Source: Ectobius pallidus (taxonomy: Eukaryota > Arthropoda > Insecta > Blattodea > Ectobiidae). Taken from it: a stretch of 64,000 nucleotides of DNA. The DNA lies in the NCBI GenBank assembly GCA_964059195.1, contig CAXKWD010000011.1:12184451-12248450 (forward strand). The letters are read 5' to 3'. The position numbers and the translations under genes are program-made. The notes under the pieces were generated by a model that worked only from the letters and a program-made list of their open reading frames with translations, ran no database searches and was not told the origin of the DNA. Shown here one piece after another: positions 57,125-64,000 of this stretch. Within the stretch, counting starts at the first letter, position 1. Each line of letters begins with the position of its first letter.

Positions 57125-57511
57125 GCTGTGTTCACTAATGCCGATAATCTGTCTGATCCTGGTTTTTACACTGAAAAGCTGCGATATTGTCCATTTTGCG
57201 TTTCACCAGCTACAGTAACTTGGTTTTTCGATAATATCCAAGCTAATGCGTTACCGGTGAAATATCGGCCAGCAAAGCAGGATAAACCAAGCTAACTGAG
57301 ACATCAAGAAGGCTCATAGGCGATTGGAACATCTGATGAACATGAGAGATGAATATGAAGTAGAACACAGAATAAGACACCCCAATGGATAAAGGAACGT
57401 ATGCCGTACTTGGACATTTATGACGACATTAATTTCTGCACAAGATTCAAGGGGAAAATAAAATTATCTGCTATGCGCCACGCCCCAAAACAATGAGACA
57501 TCTAGTGACCT
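57125..57511. other. Copy B-only segment, possible transposon part
   Basis: Inserted relative to copy A at about 35,085. Plus-strand words DYEVEH-like and LDIYDDINFCTRF faintly recall the N-terminal region of Harbinger-type transposases, but the match is too weak to name. Confidence 0.25.
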
Positions 57512-58350
57512 GGGCCCTATTTCATAAAACTCTACAGGTGTGACAAATACGACAATTATGTCAAGTCTGACAAGTTTGTCAATATGTCACGACAATTGTA
57601 TTTTTCATAAATATTACAACTTCTCCTTGCATTACAGGCAAATTAATGTAAATTGTCAGACTAAAAGAACCCATTTCATAAACACGACAATTTTATGCCA
57701 AACCTAAAGATTACTTTAGTACACTATAGATGGCTCTAACATACGTGTCTCAACATCGAATATGATACCTAAGCAATCGATTATTACTATCGAAAATAAT
57801 TGAATTATATTTCTCTTTTAATACAAAGTCACTGAAATTGAAAGTTAGGTTAATCCATTGCCTAAAAGCACTGGGTGGTTTCATGTCTATTTCTTCACCA
57901 CTTTCACTACTACCAATATCACTACTACTAGTGTCCATTATTATAAAGACAATTTAGCAAGTTTATTAACAAAGTTTAAATCACAAGAAAGTTTGCCAAG
58001 TTATGCCACACATTTACATAATCTACTCTGTTGACCTACATATGAAAGATTGCCTGTCACTTCTGTAATGACAATTCTACATTTTTTTGTAAATATGTCA
58101 GCAAAAATTAATGTTTCATAAATGATAGGTATCCTAAGATTTGACATATTTGTCAGACTTTTACCTGTAAACTCAAAAGTTTTGAGAAACAACAATATGT
58201 AAAATTGTCATACAAATCTACAAAATTGTCATGACATTTATGTAAAGTTGTCAGCTTTTATGAAAAACACAATTGTCAAAATGTAAACCTGTAAGACAAT
58301 TTTATGTCACCTGTCACCTGTAAAATTGTAACTTTTATGAAATAGGGCCC
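57512..58350. mobile_element. TIR element GGGCCCTATTTCATAAAA, private to copy B
   Basis: GGGCCCTATTTCATAAAA at both ends in inverted orientation, then many GACAATTxTGTCA and TGTCATATTTGTCA words. A minus-strand frame (57,938-57,750) starts MDTSSSDIGSSESGEEID, an acidic N-terminus common in transposon proteins. 839 bp. Confidence 0.82.
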
Positions 58351-58419
58351 AGGTGTTAAATTTGAGTTTTACCGGAGTATCAACCATCAGTATTGACGAA
58401 AGGGTATTGGCAGTTATTA

Positions 58420-58690
58420 ATTTGTACATATTTCAGTGTTTAACTTACGTTAAACAAAATTTAAATAAAATGAACTTCAGATCAGAGATCCATAACTATG
58501 CAACTAGGCACAATTTTCATATTAACACACCAAATATTAGACTGACAAAAAGTAAAAAAATGGTTTCGGATTGCTGTCTTGAACATGTTCAACTGCTTAC
58601 CTCGGGAGGCACATAATGTTAGTTATAGCAGATTTAACTGTGCTTTGCGCCGACGGCTGACCGACAACCCCCTCTACAAAACTGGGGAAT
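58420..58690 (+). pseudogene. LINE C-terminal fragment
   Basis: Plus frame LYIFQCLTYVKQNLNK, RSEIHNYATRHNF, IRLTKSKKM, the same family as 49,140-49,465 but inverted and private to this site. Confidence 0.65.
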
Positions 58691-59076
58691 ATTTTAAGTC
58701 TATTAAAATATAACGTTTTAAGGGTAATCTACCTAATTTATTTTTAATCTAATTTCTGTACTTTTACTAATATTGACTTTGTCTATGGCATCATATGATG
58801 CTCACGAGTGTAAATATATTGATTATTCATTATGTATTGATAACATTTTATTATTGCGAGTTATACAACTACCACCGAGGCTAAACAACAAAAATTAAAA
58901 AGCCGTTTTTTTAATCTAATTCTTAAAATATTTGTAATATGCAGTTTAGTCAATCTTTAAAAATGGAATGCTAAATTATTTTTAATTGCGTTAATGAAAA
59001 TGTGTATAACACGTATATTAAACCCAGTATTTGTAGAACGTAAAAATTGTATTGCCTTATTTCTAATTTACACTGA

Positions 59077-59640
59077 GAATCTAGAACTAAATCTAACATT
59101 TTCCATATTATTGTCCATATTGTTGAGCCCTGGTGTATACCTGAGTATAACATCGTATACCACGGTTATACCGAAAATCATTGTCATTGTTTCTCCCGGA
59201 TTATAATAGCAATGTTATAATTTAGGATACGACAATGCATGGGTCAAAGAGATTAACATTTTATTGTTGAAATATAAAGTTAAGACAACTACACACTTTT
59301 ATGGATATTGCCTTAGAAGTCACATGAATAAAGCAAAGATTGCAGTTTATAAAAGGAAAGAAGTATTATATTACGTTCATTGTCAGAACATTGAGTACAG
59401 CACATCTGTGTAAACATTATTCATAGGTTACTCAGTAAGGATAAAATAGACTAGTTTCTATTGGTTGTTGGTGAGGTCATAATTATGTCATTATTTTCCG
59501 TTGCTTAACGCAAGATTTAAGCTTTTATTGAATTAAGTCAATTCAGTAATATTCATATTGTGTTCATGCAAATAATAGGAGATTTGCATACAAGAAAGGC
59601 ATATAGTACTTTCTTATGTTATTTTGTTTGATCACGACTC
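59077..59640. other. Right flank of the duplication; no gene recognised
   Basis: Unique AT-rich sequence between the end of copy B and the candidate promoter. Confidence 0.5.
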
Positions 59641-59672
59641 TCGACCCGAGGTTTGGGTGTGGCAAGGATGGT

Positions 59673-59702
59673 TATATAAACCTGGCCGAAATAGGCCTCA
59701 GT
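59673..59702 (+). promoter_or_regulatory. Candidate TATA/Inr core promoter
   Basis: TATATAAA at 59,673-59,680 and the arthropod initiator TCAGT at 59,698-59,702 put a start site at about 59,700, 27 nt downstream of the TATA box, the canonical spacing. Confidence 0.4.
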
Positions 59703-59811
59703 CTCAGACTCTTACTTTATTTTTACTCTCCATGAAGTGGATAAGTGCATCGACGTCGCTAGAGGACGGAAGCCATGAAGTTGAGGATGGTTGTGAAGAA
59801 CTCCGTAAAAT
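59700..59811 (+). other. Candidate first exon on plus strand
   Basis: From the putative initiator to a GTAAGT donor at 59,812. An ATG at 59,732 opens 26 codons (starting MKWISASTSLEDGS). A good acceptor at about 60,141 (TTATCTTTTCCAG) would give an immediate stop in this frame, so the ATG may be an upstream ORF and the exon 5' UTR. A following exon would end at the donor GTAAGT at about 60,290. Confidence 0.33.
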
Positions 59812-61037
59812 GTAAGTTCAAGGAAACATATTCACTTATTGATTTTTAGAATAAATATGTAAATTAATTTCAAGTGTTTTCTTACGAGAGTATAAGATCC
59901 TGATCCATCCGAATTAATAGTTTAAGTTAAATAATTAAAAGAGTAAAATTATAAATGTTGGTGTTAGAAATAATATTTATTTCAAAAACGAATGAAAGGT
60001 AATTAAAGAAGAAGATAACGAACGTAGAGCCGATCGTTAAAATATTCCTGACATGTGCCACCTCCTGGGCGAGGGCACAACAATATTACTGGCATACTAT
60101 GCTCATCTCAATCTAATTCTACTTATTTTTATCTTTTCCAGCTAGTTTGAACACAGACTTTCAACTGGACCAAGAAATTGAATATATGAAAGCAGGATAA
60201 ATATTTCTAGAAAAAAAAAAGACACAGCTCGCGTAACACAGGACTGGAGGATCTGAGCTTTGCTGGTGGAAGAACATCACTTCGATGAATGTAAGTCCAG
60301 AAAAAAAATATATACTGTTTCTATTTGTGTGCATGAAACGTTGATGTCAAAATGTATAAACTTCAATAATAGTGAGAAAGCGTTGAGCACGAAATAGATA
60401 ATTATTAATATTAAGGAAGCAAACAATTAGGCTTAAGTCATCTTGCTGCTCAGTTGCGAAATAAAATAAAATAAAATAATATTATAGTCGACTGATCGGC
60501 TCGACTAGGAAAAACCACCTTTAGTAGTCAATTAGAATAAACTAGGAGAAAGTCTGCTTTAGAGTTCATGCTAAGGCGAATTATGAAACTAGTTCTGTAG
60601 AAATAGGCTAAACATTCTATCCCAACTATGCCCATAGCCATTCCAACGCATGAAAATGAACGAACTATATAGGCCTACCTATAAAATCTATATATTAAAT
60701 TTTTAATGGGATACTTAGCATTGCTTCAGTCTTAGAACATACAACTTCCCCGATAGGGTTTTCAAGTTTTCTAAACTTGCAAAAACTTAGAGTTGTTCTA
60801 AAATTGTACTGTCTGAAGTAGACGCATTGAGCCCATGGTGCCCGACTGATCGGGTTGAATATCTTCTCTTAAAGAATGAATTAATGAATAATGTATATTT
60901 CACCATTACTGACAAGGCATGAGAACGATATGTCCCTCTATCTTCCCTACAAACCAGATCCACCATAAACGCTCAAGAAAGATAGTTGTAGGACTCCAAC
61001 GCCAACCATGTCGATTTTGTTCAGATAAGATGATAAT
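59812..61037. other. No further gene recognised
   Basis: AT-rich. Possible acceptor/donor pairs at 60,141 and 60,290 belong to the tentative plus-strand transcript; nothing else could be supported. Confidence 0.4.
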
Positions 61038-61757
61038 TAGAGCAAGACATTTTATGATTTTGCATCTTTTTTACATGATAGATTATATATATATATATTT
61101 GTGTGTATCATGAAATAATTGATTAAATAAGGGCAATTTGTTTTTTGCATTTTTTCTTTATTTTGCATTATGTCATTTTTAAGACATAGGTTATTTTTTC
61201 GCAATTTTTGAGGCATTTTCGGCATTTTTCGGTCGTGTTTCTGTGGATATAGAGAGGAGCTTTTCATGTACAAATCATTACTTTCAGACAACAGACAACA
61301 ATCGTTTTTATTTGAGAATCTCCGCCAAGTATTCATAGCTCATTTTAATTCTGGTTTATTGTAAACACCATATCAATTTGTCTTATAGCAATAAAGAATA
61401 TTTTTCTTTCTTTTTAAATGGCACATATTTGCTAGGGGCAATTTAATGGGCACGCCAGTTCAGAAATAATTTATTTTTCGCTAAGGATGTCCAAGTAGGC
61501 TAGTATAAAATTACTTACTTCTTTAGTAGCAGAATAAGTGTGTTTAAATTGTAAATTCATATATAACGCACCAATATCCATTAAATTGGTTTTAGAAATT
61601 AATTATTTTAAAAAAATAATTATAAGTAGGGAAATAATGGTAAATTTACTGGTCATTTTTAAAAAAATCGTGTCAACTTTTCACTACTTTATGTCAAAAA
61701 TGCATTTTTTTATTTTGAATTTTTCACTATTTTAAGGTCATTAAATGCCTTGCCCTA
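61038..61757. mobile_element. hAT-like MITE, sister of 6,242
   Basis: Ends TAGAGCAAGACATTTTATGA and, inverted, TAGGGCAAGGCATTTAATGA; flanks ATGATAAT and ATGGTAAT (7 of 8). 720 bp against 721 bp for the sister; interior shares the GCATTTT-rich sequence and TTTCAGACAACA. Confidence 0.84.
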
Positions 61758-61765
61758 ATGGTAAT

Positions 61766-62257
61766 AAACAAGAGGAAAAGAATGGGTGTAGAGTGAAATA
61801 AAAAGCGATCGGAAAGATATTCAGGAGAGGGAAAAGTCAAGAAATAAAAATAAAAAAATGTTCAGCGTCGCGGGAACACTTCCCCAGTTCCACTGATATT
61901 CCAACTCAGATCCCTAGTACAGAGCTTCCGTACAACACTATGTTGGAGAAAAACTGACTGTTATTCTATAGTTTATTAACCAAATAGTAAATAATACTTT
62001 TAAGAATGAATACGTGGAATTGTTTGGTATTAATTCAATCCCCTTAAAGTTTGAATCTGTCGACTTTTCAAGCAATATTTAGCTCTCTTCTAGGAACTTA
62101 AGTATATACTCTTAAACATGCGTAATGATTGTAACGGAATTTCATCCGCGCGAAAGCACTGAGACACTATCCTACCACGTTTGTCTTATATAAGTAAATT
62201 ATTTGATTTAGTTTCACACAGTATTAATTTTGTATAAAAAATGGGGAACTTAATTTA
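61766..62257. other. No gene recognised
   Basis: No supported feature. Confidence 0.5.
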
Positions 62258-62612
62258 GCCATGAGAATGTTATAGGAGAAATTCCTCTCACACTGGAATT
62301 CGAACCAATGACCGTTGATTTTCCGTTCCACTGCTCTACAACTGAGCTAGCAAGTATTCACTTCACTGCACCAGATGGGACCTCTCTCCTTTGACTGATT
62401 ACCCTTAGTGGTCTATCTCATTGAAAGACAATTTGTCGTATGCTGTACTGTGCGCTAATTAGTGTGCCTCGCAATACTGCATATGACATAAATTGTCTCT
62501 CTGACTGAATCATTTGGTAGAGCAGCGGCACGGAAAGCAGAAGGTCATGGGTTCAAATCCTAGTATTGGAGGACTTTTTCTCCTATAATATTCTCATGTA
62601 ATGTCCAACAGA
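62258..62612. mobile_element. tRNA-like repeat with two opposed heads
   Basis: The left head on minus (complement CTAGCTCAGTTGTAGAGCAG and GGTTCGAATTCC), the right on plus (TTTGGTAGAGCAGCGGCACG, GGGTTCAAATCCTAG). The outer sequences ATGAGAATGTTATAGGAGAA and TTCTCCTATAATATTCTCAT are inverted. Same plan as 27,386-27,915, with the shared spacer words CACTGCA/CAGTACTGCATATGACAT. Confidence 0.7.
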
Positions 62613-64000
62613 AACAGCAGTGTGTAGTTTATGAATGCATATTTCCATTTTAAGCAGGGGCCTGGAGCTCACGGTGAGGGGGAATCGTCGTAACGTCACA
62701 CTCCACATTCCGTTCATGTACACAACACGAAGTCACTTCCATACAGTCACAAGCTGCATCAATGCATAGCAGTATAATTTGAAGATTAGAAGTACGGTAT
62801 TATTTTAGTAAAGAAAATTCAATTGGTAACATTTAGTAATATTATTATACTGCTTTCTCTCGTCCCCTAAAATAAATAAATTCTTATGTTAATACAAAGT
62901 GACTTATATTACGCTGATCTTTATATTTCTTAGTAAGAAATCATTTTTCGCAGCTGTACATTAATGCATAAGTTCATTTCGTAATTAATTACGTACAGCT
63001 TATAAGAAAAGAAAAGGTTTACCTGAAACGATACTTTTTCCCATGATTCCTATATAACTGTCGTCTGACGTTGAGATGCCAAATAAAGCTAATTGTTGCA
63101 CAACATATCAAACAAAACGTATTTTCATCTTGTTGAATAAAAGAATGCAATTCCCAATCTTTAAGGAAATAATAGTTTTTCTTTGGCTGCACCCTACTCC
63201 TTAGCAGTTAGCTAAAGGTAATGTACACCACTGACTGCTTCCACGCTCCGTAGAGGGGCGCTAAGCGGGTTGAGTTAGAGACGGCGGTGGAAAGGGTAAT
63301 GGAGGGGAAGGCTTCAGGTACTAAATGAATGCCAGTTCGTAAACCCTGATCTTAAGGTGTACGTACACATTTAGGTATGAAAATTGCATTTTTAAACATT
63401 AGGACTCTTAGTTTTTGTATGTATTATACAGCTGTATATTAAGACATTTCACAAGAAAAATGTTTTCTAATTGTTTATAATTTGCTCATAAAAATTGTTT
63501 TCTTGAAATTTTTTACTATAAACTTGAATCAAGATTACTTCAAAACTATGAAAGATAAAAACACAAAATTTTAACTATTTTGTATATAGAATAATTCTCT
63601 AGTGTCTGACATTTAGATTTTTTGGATACTTAAGACTTAAAATTGTTGCATAGATTTATATAAACTGAAAATATATTTTACTCACATCATTATAAACAAA
63701 ATTTTAGAACACGGTAGGCAACTCATATATCAGAAATTTTTCACGTCGAGCACTAGAGAACATTTCAAGCTTCAAAATGACACCAAAATCACTTTGATAT
63801 ATTAATTTATAGAAGAATTATGATGTTTGAAATAAATGAATACCAAGCAATTTACTACTTACGGTAAATAAAAAAGAAACAAAACTTGTTTCGAAACGCA
63901 TGGAAAACACATGTCCGGGATACGCAAGAATACAGGAAGTTCAAACAGGTCATACTTACTCAGCACATGACTCCACTTACTTACTAGTGTATTAGTGGCA
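62613..64000. other. No gene recognised
   Basis: AT-rich except a GC-richer patch at about 63,220-63,310. No convincing open frame, RNA gene or repeat. Confidence 0.5.

Larger units (their letters stand above)
35667..59076. repeat. Segmental duplication, copy B
   Basis: Direct tandem partner of 10,701-35,657, 23,410 bp. It is joined to copy A by nine bases (35,658-35,666) resembling a mariner end. It carries its own private insertions and lacks those private to A. Confidence 0.93.

Noticed and set aside
59077..64000. Third copy of the duplicated unit in the right flank
   Set aside because: No collinear match to copies A or B beyond 59,076 apart from dispersed repeats and a promoter-like motif.

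Overview
This window looks like nuclear DNA of an insect. It is AT-rich, has introns with GT-AG borders, and is packed with degenerate transposons: mariner/Tc1, hAT, PIF/Harbinger, piggyBac-like and pogo-like DNA elements, non-LTR LINE fragments, and at least six kinds of tRNA-derived SINE. The mixture suggests a large repeat-rich genome such as a cockroach or another polyneopteran. That placement is inference; no diagnostic host gene fixes the species. Nothing bacterial or viral was seen, and there is no CRISPR array or rRNA gene.

The dominant structure is a tandem segmental duplication. Copy A (about 10,701-35,657, 25.0 kb) is followed, after a 9-base scar, by copy B (about 35,667-59,076, 23.4 kb). 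The copies stay collinear end to end, interrupted by insertions found in only one copy. Each private insertion has an empty site in the other copy, which often shows its exact boundaries and target-site duplication (TSD).

Each copy carries one paralogue of a four-exon minus-strand gene that I do not recognise: gene A (17,633-31,761, 185 codons) and gene B (41,240-54,587, 200 codons). All splice sites are GT-AG, phases agree across all four exons in both copies, exon indels are 18, 6 and 30 nt, and both have AATAAA about 80-95 nt after the stop. The predicted protein has a hydrophobic N-terminus, an acidic serine-rich middle and a short C-terminal helical segment. A separate plus-strand exon (11,693-11,803 and 36,652-36,762), antisense to the genes and beyond their 3' ends, is also duplicated.

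Left flank (1-10,700): only mobile-element remains (a TIR element split by a mariner deletion derivative, an hAT with transposase remnant, two hAT MITEs, a LINE end), a five-copy 85-bp tandem repeat, and a palindromic mariner that abuts the duplication. Right flank (59,077-64,000): a candidate TATA/Inr promoter with first exon on the plus strand, one hAT element and a pair of opposed tRNA-like repeats; the rest is featureless.

Unusual points are the orphan gene pair, two independent palindromic mariners, a mariner-end scar at the duplication junction, a three-level nest of transposons inside an intron of gene B, and a transposase remnant whose parts lie on opposite strands. I could run no alignment or database search; coordinates of repeat edges are by eye.
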